A DNA stretch of 49,748 nt from contig JACVCM010000002.1 of NCBI GenBank assembly GCA_016742125.1, forward strand, positions 29,083 through 78,830, written 5' to 3'. A model generated the notes under the pieces. That model saw nothing but the letters and a program-made list of their open reading frames with translations, was not told the origin of the DNA and did no database searches. Positions 26,530-35,894 of the stretch are shown here, piece by piece (positions within the stretch are counted from its first letter, which is position 1; every line of letters starts with the position of its first letter). This DNA is from Sphingomonadaceae bacterium. GTDB lineage: Bacteria > Pseudomonadota > Alphaproteobacteria > Sphingomonadales > Sphingomonadaceae. Position numbers and translations under genes: made by a program.

Positions 26530-28560
26530 TCAGGATGGTGGTGAGCCATCCGCATTTGTTTCCGCCTTGCGTTCTGGATCGACATATCCGGTAAGGGGCG
26601 CTGACAATCTGACGATAAGCCCTGTTGTTTCCCAGCAGAAATCGACTTTACTGTCGGGATGCTCCTGACCGAATACGCTGATCATCGTGGTCCCAAATCC
26701 CTTGTGCGTCGGCGCCGAAACAGGCGGGCCGCCGGACTCATGCCAGGTCATATTGAGCAGCGGCGTGGCGGGCGGGCGTTGGTCGATTTTCCATTCAACC
26801 GAAAGTCGGCCGGTTTCGTTGGACAGACATCCATATTTTGCGGCGTTGGTTGTAAGCTCATGTACAACGAGCGTCATCGACTGTGCTATTGACGGGGCGA
26901 GCATCACATCTTCGCCCGTTACCAGGATGTTCGAACGCATGTCAGATCGATATGGTGCAAGCTCATCTTCCAGGATGTTTTTAAGACTGGCTCCGCGCCA
27001 ATCAGAAGCTGCAATTGCGCCATTTGTCTGAGCCAGAGCCCGGATACGTTTGCTGAGCTTGGCCTTCAGGTCCGAAACAGTGTCCGCATGTGCCAGCTGG
27101 ACGACACCTTGCACAACCGCCAGCAGATTTCGGGCCCGATGCTCAACTTCGCGGACAAGCATATTTTCGCGCGCCTGAGCCTTTTTAATGTCGGATATAT
27201 CCACAGAAACGCCGGCAATTCCGGCGATGGATCCTTCTGCATCATATAGAGGAGCCTTGGTCGTCCGATATATACGACGCTCACCGTCAGGAGAGGTAAT
27301 TGTTTCCTCGACTACCAGCGTTTTGGTTGTGGCGAGCACGTGAATATCGTTCTTTCTGACCGCATCGAATTCGTCGTCTGCCTTATAAAAAGCCTTCTCT
27401 GTCAATGTGTGGAAATCTTCAATCCTGTCAGCTCCCATGGCTTTCAAGGTTGCCGTATTGGCGTAAATGATATTGAAACCAAGATCCTTGGCATAAATCA
27501 GGTCGGGACACGCCTCACTTATTGCGGAGAGCAGATTTGCAGTTTCTCTGGCTTTTGTCTCGCTCTGCACAAGGCTTGCGGACCGTTCGGCAACGCGCTC
27601 CTCGAGTGTGCGGTTTGCAGAATTCAGCCGCTTGATGCCTGTCCGGTTTTCTTCGGCGATTGCACCCATCAGCAACGCAGTCGTGGATGCGATGATAAGG
27701 AACATTTGAAGTGCCTCATTTTCGATATCTGCATAAATCAGGTTCTGCGCAAATGGTCCCATTCCGACCAAGGTAAACAATATCGACACAAGCGAGACGG
27801 CCACGATTGTGTATATGGCACCGGGTATGCGGAAACTGAGTGCGGCCCACAGCAGGGGCGGAATGAGCAGAAAGGCAAATGGCATGACTCCGCCGAAGGC
27901 GATGCCCGCCATGATGACGAAGAAAATCAGCAATGACGACGCTTCTATCCAGCGCCGGGGGTGCATGCGCAACGCCGGTGCCGCTGTCCTGAACAATAGC
28001 AGGCTTAAAGGAGCCGCCAGCGTTGCACCCGTTGCATCACCCAGCAATATTCGAAACCAAGCGTCGTTCCACGGTCTATCGTAGGACCAGCCTAAGGCTA
28101 TACTGCCGGTCGATGCGCTTAACAGAGGCATGCAAATAGCTGCCACAACCATGAAGATTGCCGCACCCTTTATTGTAACGAGGATCGGTCCAGCGGGAAT
28201 GAATTTTCTGATGATGAATGCTCCTGTCAGCGAGGCAATGGCATTGCCGATCGCTAGCAAAGAGGCCGGTCCGAAGCTGTGGTGATACCAGATCAGGTTA
28301 CCGGTATATTCGGCTGCAATCGAGGCGGCCGCCCACAGCGGCCACAAAGGGCGAGGCGATGCCAGAGCCGCAGCCAGCAGAACTCCGGCCGGTAACCAGA
28401 TCGAGACTCCCGATCCCGGTATTGCACCCAGAAGCTCGGTAATTTGTGCTGCTGCGATGCAGGCAGCATAGATTCCCAGGGCAACGGTCGTCCGCTTCAG
28501 AATGGTATCAGCGATTATCATTATCTCGTCGCGCAAAGGGGAATTGCTTGCGACCAGCAT
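26530..28560 (-). CDS. MASE1-PAS-HWE sensor histidine kinase
   Basis: A 676-residue membrane sensor. Residues 15-300 form a MASE1-type domain of about eight helices, followed by a coiled region (about 305-345) and one PAS domain (about 345-460). The HWE kinase core starts at EVEHRARNLL with the phosphorylated H474, continues through an N-box in HELTTNAAKYG (about 557-567) and a WHESGG motif (about 604-609). HWE kinases commonly feed the PhyR/NepR/EcfG general stress cascade in alphaproteobacteria; that link is inferred here because it faces the ku operon across a 219-base gap. No response regulator is adjacent. The start at 28560 is assumed. Confidence 0.85.
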   Translation of the reverse strand: MLVASNSPLRDEIMIIADTILKRTTVALGIYAACIAAAQITELLGAIPGSGVSIWLPAGVLLAAALASPRPLWPLWAAASIAAEYTGNLIWYHHSFGPASLLAIGNAIASLTGAFIIRKFIPAGPILVTIKGAAIFMVVAAICMPLLSASTGSIALGWSYDRPWNDAWFRILLGDATGATLAAPLSLLLFRTAAPALRMHPRRWIEASSLLIFFVIMAGIAFGGVMPFAFLLIPPLLWAALSFRIPGAIYTIVAVSLVSILFTLVGMGPFAQNLIYADIENEALQMFLIIASTTALLMGAIAEENRTGIKRLNSANRTLEERVAERSASLVQSETKARETANLLSAISEACPDLIYAKDLGFNIIYANTATLKAMGADRIEDFHTLTEKAFYKADDEFDAVRKNDIHVLATTKTLVVEETITSPDGERRIYRTTKAPLYDAEGSIAGIAGVSVDISDIKKAQARENMLVREVEHRARNLLAVVQGVVQLAHADTVSDLKAKLSKRIRALAQTNGAIAASDWRGASLKNILEDELAPYRSDMRSNILVTGEDVMLAPSIAQSMTLVVHELTTNAAKYGCLSNETGRLSVEWKIDQRPPATPLLNMTWHESGGPPVSAPTHKGFGTTMISVFGQEHPDSKVDFCWETTGLIVRLSAPLTGYVDPERKAETNADGSPPS

Positions 28561-28731
28561 AACCTGGCCATTTTACATTTCCAGTTGAATTGTAACATTT
28601 TTGCCGGGTGCAACAGACCCGGACGATCGTTAGCCGAAATTCATAAGCTGAACCTGCGAAAGCCGACATGCGCAGACTTGAGGTGGCTGATGCATCGCTT
28701 CTACAGCCGTTGGGTAGCGCAGCTAAATGGT

Positions 28732-28756
28732 GGAACAGCTTCACGGCTGCCTCGTT
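28732..28756 (+). promoter_or_regulatory. EcfG-type promoter of the ku-ligD operon
   Basis: GGAAC (28732-28736) is followed after exactly 16 bases by CGTT (28753-28756), 24 bases before the ku ATG. This is the alphaproteobacterial general-stress consensus with no mismatch. Transcription would start near 28763, leaving a short leader with an AAAGGG ribosome site. Confidence 0.75.
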
Positions 28757-28779
28757 ACCACCGATAAAGGGAAAATATC

Positions 28780-29646
28780 ATGGTAGCGCGCCCCTATTGG
28801 AAAGGTCAGCTCCGGCTGGCGCTGGTGTCCATTCCGGTCGAGATTTACTCGGCAACCAAGAGCGGCGCTTCGGTTGCCTTCCGGCAGATTCACGAACCGT
28901 CTGGCAAGCCCGTCAAATATCTGAAGTCCGTCCCAGGCATCGGCCCGGTGGATACCGACGATATCATGAAAGGCTACGAATATGAGAAGGGCAATTTTGT
29001 CCTTCTGGAAGAGGATGAGCTTAATGCCGTCCGGCTGGAGTCCAAGAAGACTCTCGAACTGACACTGTTCGTACCCGCCGACGATATAGACATCACCTAT
29101 TACGAAAAACCCTATTATGTGGTTCCCGCCGACGATCTGGCGACCGAAGCCTTCATCGTCTTGCGCGAGGCACTGAAACGTACAAAAATGGTGGGGCTGG
29201 GCCAGTTGGCGATGCGCGGTCGCGAATATGTTGTTTCGGTCAAGCCATGCGGCAAGGGCCTCGTAATGGAAACGCTTCGCTATGCCGATGAACTCGCCAA
29301 AGCGCAAAGCTATTTCAGCGACATTCCGGCAGACAAACCCGATGCAGAATTGCTCGAACTGGCCGAGAGCCTGATTGCCAAGAAGACTGGAGATTTTGAC
29401 GCCGGGGCATTCAAGGACCGTTATATCGATGCATTGAAAGATCTGGTCGCCCGCAAGCTGAGGGCCAAGGGTCGCAAGATCGTGGCTGAGGACGAGCCCG
29501 AGGCGGCATCGGGCAAGGGCAATGTTATCGACCTGATGGCGGCATTGAAGAAATCGCTGGAAAAGCCGGAGGACAAAAGGGGCACCGCAGCCAAGCCGGT
29601 TGCCACGACGCGTACGAAAAAGTCTGCGGCAAAGAAGCGCGCCTGA
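28780..29646 (+). CDS. ku: Ku, DNA end-binding protein of non-homologous end joining
   Basis: A 288-residue bacterial Ku. The core begins MVARPYWKGQLRLALVSIP and continues through FRQIHEPSGKPVKY and GLGQLAMRGREYVVSVKP, then a lysine-rich C-terminus (KKSAAKKRA). It forms a homodimeric ring on double-strand ends and recruits LigD. The ligD gene starts three bases after its stop. A perfect EcfG-type promoter sits directly upstream, so end joining would rise in general stress. This fits reports of stress-dependent NHEJ genes in rhizobia; in this organism it is inference. Confidence 0.97.
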   Translation: MVARPYWKGQLRLALVSIPVEIYSATKSGASVAFRQIHEPSGKPVKYLKSVPGIGPVDTDDIMKGYEYEKGNFVLLEEDELNAVRLESKKTLELTLFVPADDIDITYYEKPYYVVPADDLATEAFIVLREALKRTKMVGLGQLAMRGREYVVSVKPCGKGLVMETLRYADELAKAQSYFSDIPADKPDAELLELAESLIAKKTGDFDAGAFKDRYIDALKDLVARKLRAKGRKIVAEDEPEAASGKGNVIDLMAALKKSLEKPEDKRGTAAKPVATTRTKKSAAKKRA

Positions 29647-29649
29647 CCG

Positions 29650-32058
29650 ATGGCCGTCGATCCGCTAGAACTATATAATGCCAAGCGCGATTTCAAGAAG
29701 ACTGCGGAACCGTCCGGCAAACGGGCAACGGGCAAGGGCAACAGTTTCGTTGTCCAGAAGCATGATGCGACGCGGCTACACTGGGATTTCCGGCTGGAGA
29801 TTGACGGTGTGCTCAAAAGCTGGGCGGTCACAAGAGGCCCGAGCCTGAACCCTGACGACAAAAGACTGGCGGTCCGCACCGAAGATCATCCGCTAGACTA
29901 TGGCAGCTTCGAGGGCACAATTCCCCAGGGCCAATATGGCGGCGGCACGGTGATGCTGTGGGATCGGGGAACCTGGGCGCCGATAACGGGTAAAAGCGCG
30001 AAGGATCTGGAGGAGGGACATCTGCATTTCACGCTCGATGGGGAGCGAATGAAGGGCGAATGGCTACTGGTGCGGATTAAGGGCAAGCCCAAGGAGAAGC
30101 GCGAGAACTGGCTGCTGCGCAAGATCGACGATGCATTTGCGGGATCGAGTGATGAATTGGTCGAGCGTTGCCTGACCAGCGTCACCACCGGGCGGACGAT
30201 GCAAGATATTGCCGCCGGAAAGGCGGCGCCGAAGGCTCGGGCAGCACGCAGGGCAACAGCACTTCCGAAATTCGAGGCTCCGCAACTCGCCACGCTGGTC
30301 GATCATGTGCCCGACGGCGGTGAGTGGCTGCACGAAACAAAATATGACGGTTATCGCGCGCTGATTGCCGTCGGCGGCGGCAAGGCGAAGCTGTTTACCC
30401 GATCGGGACTGGACTGGTCGGACAAGTTCCCGAAACTGGTCCAGGCTGCGGCAGGTCTGGAGGTCGACAGCGCCTTGATAGACGGCGAAATTGTCGTTTT
30501 CGATGCCAAGGGTAATCCCAGCTTCGGTGCATTGCAGGATGCCATCAAGACAGGGGATCCCGACGCCCTTTTCTTTGCTTTCGATTTGCTGGAGCTGGAT
30601 GGAGCAGACGTCAAGAAGCTATCCAACATCGAGCGCAAGGAACGGTTGCGTCCAATCATTCCTGTCGACGGCCCTTTCCAGTTTGCAGAACATATTCTGG
30701 GCAGCGGCGAACAGTTGCTGGCTGCGATGTGTGACGCCGGTCTGGAAGGGATAGTGTCGAAGCGTGCCGACGCACCTTATCGCGGCAAGCGCACCCAATC
30801 CTGGCTGAAGGTTAAATGCACGCTACGCGCTGAATATGTGATCATCGGCTGGACCGACAGCAGCGCAACCAGGCGCGGGTTCGGTGCCCTATTGTTGGCG
30901 GCGAGGGAGGGAGACAAGCTACGCTATGTAGGGAAGGTCGGCACCGGATTTAACGACAAGGCGATCACGGCATTGCGCAAGGAGCTCGATGCAATTTCCA
31001 CCGCAAAAGCGGCAGCTGACGTCCCCGGGCCTGCCAGGCGCGGGGCACATTTCGTCGAGCCGAAGCTGGTCGCAGAGGTCGCTTATGGCTCGCTTACCGA
31101 CGACGGCATATTGCGTCACGCGAGTTATCTTGGCCTGCGGCAAGACAAGAATGCGAAGGACGTAAAGATCGAACATGCAGCCAGCGTGCCCGATATATCG
31201 GAAGTCAAAATCTCGAACCCGGACAGGGTGATTTTTCCCGAAGCGGATATCACCAAGGGCGAGCTTGCAGAATATTATGAAGCGATGGCGGCCTTGGTGC
31301 TCAGCACGGCGAAAGGACGGCCATTGAGCCTGGTTCGCTGTCCCCAAGGCCGGGCGAAGCAGTGCTTCTTTCAACGGCATGGCGCAGAAAATCTGGGCGA
31401 CGCGATCCGCACCGTCGATGTGCTCGGAAAGGACGGTAAGAGGCGTGCCTATCTTTATGTCGATGACAAGACTGGGCTGCTCGAATGCGTCCAAATGGGT
31501 TCGATCGAACTGCATGGCTGGGGCGCAAAGGCAAATGACATCGAACGGCCGGACCGGATGATATTCGACCTCGATCCGGATGAAGGCCTCGATTTTGGCG
31601 ATGTTCGCAAGGCCGCAGTAGATTTGAAGCAGAAGCTTTCAGATCTGGGGCTGGTGAGCTTTCCGATGCTGTCTGGCGGGAAGGGCATTCATGTCATAGT
31701 GCCGCTGACGCCGCAGGCCGAATGGCCAGAAGTCACGGACTTTGCGCGCCGCTTTGCCAGCGCCCTGGCAGGTGCCGAGCCGGAACGTTACACGGCGACG
31801 ATGTCGAAGGCCAAGCGAAAGGGTCGCATTTTCATTGACTGGCTGAGGAACCAGCGCGGCTCGACCGCGATCCTGCCCTACAGCGTTCGCGCACGACCTG
31901 GTGCCCCGGTCGCCGCACCTATTGCATGGAGCGAAATCGCACAGGTCGATGGCGGCGGGCACTTCAGTCTCGACAATCGCGCTGAATTGCTCGAACGCGC
32001 ATCGGGCAAGTTGCTCAGGGGATGGGGTGTGGCGGATCAACCGCTGCCGGGCTATTGA
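29650..32058 (+). CDS. ligD: ATP-dependent DNA ligase LigD (phosphoesterase-ligase-polymerase)
   Basis: An 802-residue multidomain enzyme. Residues 1-160 are the 3'-phosphoesterase domain, with H38, H44 and D46 in VVQKHDATRLHWDFRLE. The adenylation ligase domain (about 205-500) has nucleotidyl-lysine K231 in KYDGYRA, and contains EGIVSKRAD and SWLKVKC downstream. The C-terminal primase/polymerase domain (about 525-800) has the metal-binding pair in MIFDLDPDEGLDF. The PE-LIG-POL order is that of Pseudomonas LigD, not the POL-first Mycobacterium order. It processes and joins ends held by Ku. The stop overlaps the start of the glycosylase gene (TGATG). Confidence 0.97.
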   Translation: MAVDPLELYNAKRDFKKTAEPSGKRATGKGNSFVVQKHDATRLHWDFRLEIDGVLKSWAVTRGPSLNPDDKRLAVRTEDHPLDYGSFEGTIPQGQYGGGTVMLWDRGTWAPITGKSAKDLEEGHLHFTLDGERMKGEWLLVRIKGKPKEKRENWLLRKIDDAFAGSSDELVERCLTSVTTGRTMQDIAAGKAAPKARAARRATALPKFEAPQLATLVDHVPDGGEWLHETKYDGYRALIAVGGGKAKLFTRSGLDWSDKFPKLVQAAAGLEVDSALIDGEIVVFDAKGNPSFGALQDAIKTGDPDALFFAFDLLELDGADVKKLSNIERKERLRPIIPVDGPFQFAEHILGSGEQLLAAMCDAGLEGIVSKRADAPYRGKRTQSWLKVKCTLRAEYVIIGWTDSSATRRGFGALLLAAREGDKLRYVGKVGTGFNDKAITALRKELDAISTAKAAADVPGPARRGAHFVEPKLVAEVAYGSLTDDGILRHASYLGLRQDKNAKDVKIEHAASVPDISEVKISNPDRVIFPEADITKGELAEYYEAMAALVLSTAKGRPLSLVRCPQGRAKQCFFQRHGAENLGDAIRTVDVLGKDGKRRAYLYVDDKTGLLECVQMGSIELHGWGAKANDIERPDRMIFDLDPDEGLDFGDVRKAAVDLKQKLSDLGLVSFPMLSGGKGIHVIVPLTPQAEWPEVTDFARRFASALAGAEPERYTATMSKAKRKGRIFIDWLRNQRGSTAILPYSVRARPGAPVAAPIAWSEIAQVDGGGHFSLDNRAELLERASGKLLRGWGVADQPLPGY

Positions 32059-32549
32059 TGCTGAAAGCAGGGCTGCCGCCGGTTGCATCCGAAGATGCGC
32101 GACTGCTCATATTGGGTAGTCTGCCGGGGGATGCATCGCTGGCGGCTCGGGAATATTACGCGCACCCGCGCAACCATTTCTGGCCATTGCTGAGCGGCAT
32201 AATCGGACGCGACCTCGTCGCTATGGATTATCCGGAACGGATCGGGGCGCTTCGCCAGGCCAGAGTAGCGCTGTGGGATGTCGTCGCCGAAGCAGAGCGG
32301 CCGGGCAGTCTCGACCAGAAAATCCGCCACGCGCAGATGAACAACCTGCCTGATTTCCTTACCGGCCTGCCAGCGTTGGAGGCCGTTGCGTTCAATGGTC
32401 GGAAATCGGCCGCTCTGGCTGCGGACGCCATTGGTGATTTGCGGGTGGATGTCGTGCGATTGCCCTCCAGCAGTCCCGCCAACACATTGAATATTGAGGC
32501 AAAGAGAGCGATCTGGGCGGTCCTGAAACGGTATTTGAGCATGAGATAG
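32058..32549 (+). CDS. UDG-superfamily DNA glycosylase (deoxyinosine/hypoxanthine type)
   Basis: A 163-residue base-excision enzyme. The motif LLILGSLPGDASLAAREYYAHPRNHFWPLL near the start, split here for brevity, is the family 6 (HDG) signature, and a late motif with LPSSSPANTLN completes the DNA-binding face. This type removes hypoxanthine made by adenine deamination. A Mug/UDG-like activity is possible. The ATG overlaps the ligD stop, making it the third gene of the ku operon. Pairing base-excision with end joining under one stress promoter suggests joint handling of damaged ends. Confidence 0.84.
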   Translation: MLKAGLPPVASEDARLLILGSLPGDASLAAREYYAHPRNHFWPLLSGIIGRDLVAMDYPERIGALRQARVALWDVVAEAERPGSLDQKIRHAQMNNLPDFLTGLPALEAVAFNGRKSAALAADAIGDLRVDVVRLPSSSPANTLNIEAKRAIWAVLKRYLSMR

Positions 32550-32747
32550 GTGGCGCGGGGCTCTCTGTCGGAAACAGGACCGCCGCCCGCTCACCTGGTC
32601 AAAATTACCAGCACGGAAATGGAGAACGACAGCCGACACGATACCAAACCGGTGTAGCGCCCTCATGTTCGCGTGGCGCAATTGTGATATATTGTCCCTT
32701 TACAAACCGACAGAAGCTAGAGCCCGAACTGCAACACTGCGCCCGTT
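32550..32747. other. Gap between two convergent stress operons
   Basis: No gene or strong terminator is visible. A weak inverted repeat CTGGT/ACCAG with an A-rich loop lies near its left end, after the glycosylase gene. The gap separates the ends of the ku-ligD operon and the catalase operon. Confidence 0.45.
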
Positions 32748-32933
32748 TCATTTTGCAGATTCATCCTCACCGGCTTCCTGACGAATTTCCTCGATATTGC
32801 GCTCACGCTCCCCGCGCATGGGGTGCCTGTTTTGAGGTTTTCGCATGAACCGGACCCAAAGGATCACAGCAATCAACAACGCGACAATCAGCGTTCCAAA
32901 TCCTAACCAGGACGTCATCTCTTCGGTATTCAT
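32748..32933 (-). CDS. Small single-helix membrane protein coupled to catalase
   Basis: A 61-residue protein whose ATG overlaps the catalase stop by four bases (ATGA), strong evidence that it is translated. Residues 8-28 form one hydrophobic helix (WLGFGTLIVALLIAVILW), followed by RFMRKPQ and a charged tail ending in EAGEDESAK. The basic residues after the helix predict a cytoplasmic C-terminus. I know no function. Being in one message with catalase suggests a role at the membrane in oxidative stress, which is only inference. Confidence 0.75.
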   Translation of the reverse strand: MNTEEMTSWLGFGTLIVALLIAVILWVRFMRKPQNRHPMRGERERNIEEIRQEAGEDESAK

Positions 32934-35122
32934 TTTCGCTCCTTTCGTTTGCGATCCGGTGCCTTATCAAAATCGACGCCCTGCTCGCGCTGCCAGTAGC
33001 GTAGCAACCTGCATGTTTTTACGAAGGCTTTGACATCTCCGGCAGAGGCGAGAGCGATGAAGCCATCATCCAGATCAGCCGGTATGCGCGCGCTGCCAAA
33101 AATAGCGAGCGCTGCTTCGTTGTAACCGATGAACTTGCAATGGGCGAAGGCATCTGAGGCGAAATCTTTGGTCGGGGCGTCATCGGCGAGCATGGCTGCC
33201 CCTTCCTCGGACGGGACTATCGCAACCGCATCGTAAAAGACCGAAGGCCCCCCATCTATCTTTTGGCTGCCTGCTACGGCAGCGCCATCATCAAGCACGA
33301 CACCACCGATTTTCGGGGCAATTACCTCCCATACGGCGCCTTCGGCTTCGAGGGCAGAGGTTAGCCCAGCAAATAGTCCGGCGTTCGACCCGTCGGTGAG
33401 TAAAATCCCTACTTTCCGACCTTTGAAGCTGTCGGGACCGTTGGCAATGATGCTTAGCGCTTCCGAAGTCGGCAGATCGAGCGTCGGTTTTGCGGCTTGG
33501 GCAGGGTCCGGAAGGGCCATCCCGAGTCCGTCTGCCACCTTGGCGGCCAGCTCTTCGTCAATATGGCGCAAATGGGATACCGAACGCGCCCGAATATCGA
33601 CCCGCACACATTTGCTGAGTTCGAATACCAGCGCGTCAGCTATATGCTTTTGTTCTATCGGCAGCTGGCTCCTGTAGAACATCCGTGCCTGGCTGTAATG
33701 ATCGGCAAAGGTTTCGGACCTTATGCGGGATTTCTCACCTGCAACCCCTGCTGGAAAGCTTCTAAAACCGATTGCGGGGTTCTCACGCGGCCCACCTTCG
33801 GGGCCCCAGCTGTTCGGTTCGTAATTCGCACGGCCTTTGGGATTCACCATCGCCATATGGCCATCCTGCTGAAAGTGCCTGACGGGACAGCGTGGGGCGT
33901 TTACCGGGATATGCGTGAAATTGGGACTACCCAGCCGCTTCAACTGGGTGTCGAGATAAGAAAAATTCCGGCCGTGCAACAAAGGATCGTCGCTGAAATC
34001 GATACCAGGGGGAACATTCTGGGTGCAGAACGCCACCTGTTCGGTTTCGGCAAAGAAATTGTCGACATTGCTGTTCAGGGTTAATGTGCCGATCAGACGC
34101 ACCGGCACATCTTCTTCGGGAATCAATTTGGTTGCATCGAGATGATCGAAGGGCAACGCATCAGCCGTGTCCTGGTCGAACAGCTGGACTCCCAAATCCC
34201 AGACCGGAAAATCTCCGCTTTCAATCGACTCCCAAAGATCGCGGCGGTGGTAATCAGGGTCTGCTCCATTGATTTTGACTGCCTCGTTCCACAACACCGA
34301 CTGAAGCCCTTGTCGCGGTTTCCAGTGGAACTTGACGAAGGTGGATTCCCCCGCTGCATTGACAAGGCGGAAGCTGTGGACGCCAAAACCTTCCATGGTG
34401 CGAAACGATCGCGGTATGGTGCGGTCGGACATTTGCCACATAATCATATGCCACGCCTCTGGCATCAGCGAGGCGAAGTCCCAGAAATTGTCATGCGCAG
34501 ACTGTGCTTGCGGAAACGCCCGGTCAGGCTCCTCCTTTACGGCGTGGACAAGGTCGGGAAACTTGATGGCGTCCTGGATAAAAAACACCGGTATGTTGTT
34601 TCCAACAAGGTCCCAGTTGCCCTGGTTCGTGTAGAATTTCACCGCAAAGCCCCGGACGTCGCGAGCCAGGTCGAAGGACCCTGCTCGTCCGGCTACGGTG
34701 GAAAATCTCACGAATGTTTCAGTCTGCTGGCCTTTTTTGCTCAGCACATCGGCGGTGGTGTAGTCACTCAGGGAATCGGTAAGCTCGAAAACGCCGCGCG
34801 CACCATAGCCGCGCGCGTGCACAACGCGCTCGGGGATGCGCTCATGGTCGAAATGGAAGATTTTTTCGCGCAGGATGAAATCTTCGAGCAAAGTCGGCCC
34901 CCGCGGTCCGGCGCGCAAACTGTTCTGATCGTCGGCAACAGGATGACCCTGCTGCGTGGTAAGGGTGGCGGACGCATCACCTGTTGTCTGATGCGTCTCG
35001 CCGCCGCTGCCCTGCTTTTCCGCATAGCTCGTCGGCAGGTCAGCCTGCGGAGGCAATTTGGGTGCTTTTTTTGCAGGCTCGCCCTTGGACTTGTTCTTAC
35101 TGGTTTTCTGTGACGAGGGCAT
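32930..35122 (-). CDS. katE: Large-subunit catalase, HPII type
   Basis: A 730-residue heme catalase, matching the roughly 750 of E. coli KatE. The distal histidine is H102 in RVVHARGYGARG, the essential asparagine is in LVGNNIPVFF, and the heme tyrosine is in ARMFYRSQ. After about residue 570 there is the extra flavodoxin-like domain (SEALSIIANG, GRKVGILLTDGSNAG) that only large catalases carry. The N-terminus is a Lys/Ser/Pro-rich tail of 40 residues or more. It destroys hydrogen peroxide in the cytoplasm. A weak EcfG-type promoter (GGAAC-N17-TGTT) lies 49 bases before the start. It is divergent from a hemerythrin gene that has a perfect promoter. Confidence 0.97.
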   Translation of the reverse strand: MPSSQKTSKNKSKGEPAKKAPKLPPQADLPTSYAEKQGSGGETHQTTGDASATLTTQQGHPVADDQNSLRAGPRGPTLLEDFILREKIFHFDHERIPERVVHARGYGARGVFELTDSLSDYTTADVLSKKGQQTETFVRFSTVAGRAGSFDLARDVRGFAVKFYTNQGNWDLVGNNIPVFFIQDAIKFPDLVHAVKEEPDRAFPQAQSAHDNFWDFASLMPEAWHMIMWQMSDRTIPRSFRTMEGFGVHSFRLVNAAGESTFVKFHWKPRQGLQSVLWNEAVKINGADPDYHRRDLWESIESGDFPVWDLGVQLFDQDTADALPFDHLDATKLIPEEDVPVRLIGTLTLNSNVDNFFAETEQVAFCTQNVPPGIDFSDDPLLHGRNFSYLDTQLKRLGSPNFTHIPVNAPRCPVRHFQQDGHMAMVNPKGRANYEPNSWGPEGGPRENPAIGFRSFPAGVAGEKSRIRSETFADHYSQARMFYRSQLPIEQKHIADALVFELSKCVRVDIRARSVSHLRHIDEELAAKVADGLGMALPDPAQAAKPTLDLPTSEALSIIANGPDSFKGRKVGILLTDGSNAGLFAGLTSALEAEGAVWEVIAPKIGGVVLDDGAAVAGSQKIDGGPSVFYDAVAIVPSEEGAAMLADDAPTKDFASDAFAHCKFIGYNEAALAIFGSARIPADLDDGFIALASAGDVKAFVKTCRLLRYWQREQGVDFDKAPDRKRKERK

Positions 35123-35170
35123 TTGCTGCGTTCCTTTTTCCGACAGCTTCTGATCAGCTGATTTCAGAAC

Positions 35171-35196
35171 AACAGCCTCTCAAATCTATTTGTTCC
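35171..35196 (-). promoter_or_regulatory. Weaker EcfG-type promoter of katE
   Basis: On the minus strand GGAAC (35196-35192) is followed after 17 bases by TGTT (35174-35171), 49 bases before the katE ATG. The -10 box has one mismatch from CGTT. It is a back-to-back neighbour of the perfect site at 35233-35257, which faces the other way. Confidence 0.5.
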
Positions 35197-35232
35197 GGGC
35201 CAATCGGCTTGTCGCAAAACAATAGGAGATGC

Positions 35233-35257
35233 GGAACAACGCGTCTCACCGCCCGTT
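35233..35257 (+). promoter_or_regulatory. EcfG-type promoter of the first hemerythrin gene
   Basis: GGAAC (35233-35237), 16 bases, CGTT (35254-35257), ending 31 bases before the ATG at 35288. It is a perfect consensus. An inferred start of transcription near 35264 leaves a 24-base leader. Confidence 0.75.
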
Positions 35258-35287
35258 CGAGTTGGATGACCTAGTGAGGAGCTTCAG

Positions 35288-35884
35288 ATGTCCATTCTCG
35301 ATAAATTCATTGCCGCAGTCACACCGCCGGAGTCGGAAGAAGATCGCATGGAGGCAAGGACACGTGCGCGCCAGTATGTGGCGAAAGCTCCGTGGCTTGC
35401 TGACGTGTTGAATCATCACGAACTGATCGATGGCGCTTTTTCTTCGGTAAAATTGGCTCAGGACGCAGCGTCACGCCGCGCGGCATTAAGAGAGCTGGGC
35501 ACCCTGTTGACCGGACACGCGATGGCCGAGGAAGCCGTTATATATCCTGCACTTTCGGACAATGGCGAAAACGGCCATGCGACGATGGCATACACCGAGC
35601 AGTCGGCCGCCAAAATGCAGATCGGCCTGCTCGAACGCATGGATCCGATGGGCCAGGATTTCGAAGACAAGCTGGGTCACCTGGAAGGTGCCGTCAAGCA
35701 TCATGTCTATCAGGAAGAGAGCAACTGGTTTATAGACCTGGTCGATGCAGCACCCGATGCCGACCACCAGATGATCGCGGAACGTTATTCCGAAGAATTT
35801 GGCCGATACATGTCGGGAGGTGAGGACGGTCCCAAGTTTGCACAAACTAGTTCGAACACCACGGGAGCATCCGTTCCCGGGTAA
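35288..35884 (+). CDS. Hemerythrin HHE-domain protein
   Basis: A 198-residue protein with one HHE four-helix domain. Candidate di-iron ligands are H43/H44, H77 and E81 in TGHAMAEEAV, and H138/H139 and E143 in HHVYQEES. The C-terminus is short and disordered in appearance. Such proteins bind oxygen, peroxide or nitric oxide through the di-iron centre. The gene is driven by a perfect EcfG-type promoter and diverges from katE. A GAGG site lies 8 bases before the ATG. It differs in sequence from the two hemerythrins at 41-42 kb. Confidence 0.9.
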   Translation: MSILDKFIAAVTPPESEEDRMEARTRARQYVAKAPWLADVLNHHELIDGAFSSVKLAQDAASRRAALRELGTLLTGHAMAEEAVIYPALSDNGENGHATMAYTEQSAAKMQIGLLERMDPMGQDFEDKLGHLEGAVKHHVYQEESNWFIDLVDAAPDADHQMIAERYSEEFGRYMSGGEDGPKFAQTSSNTTGASVPG

Positions 35885-35894
35885 TTCTCGAAAT

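Noticed and set aside
26509..26534. GGAAC box between the AraC and HWE kinase genes
   Set aside because: It is followed by TGGT, and it points into the end of a convergent gene.
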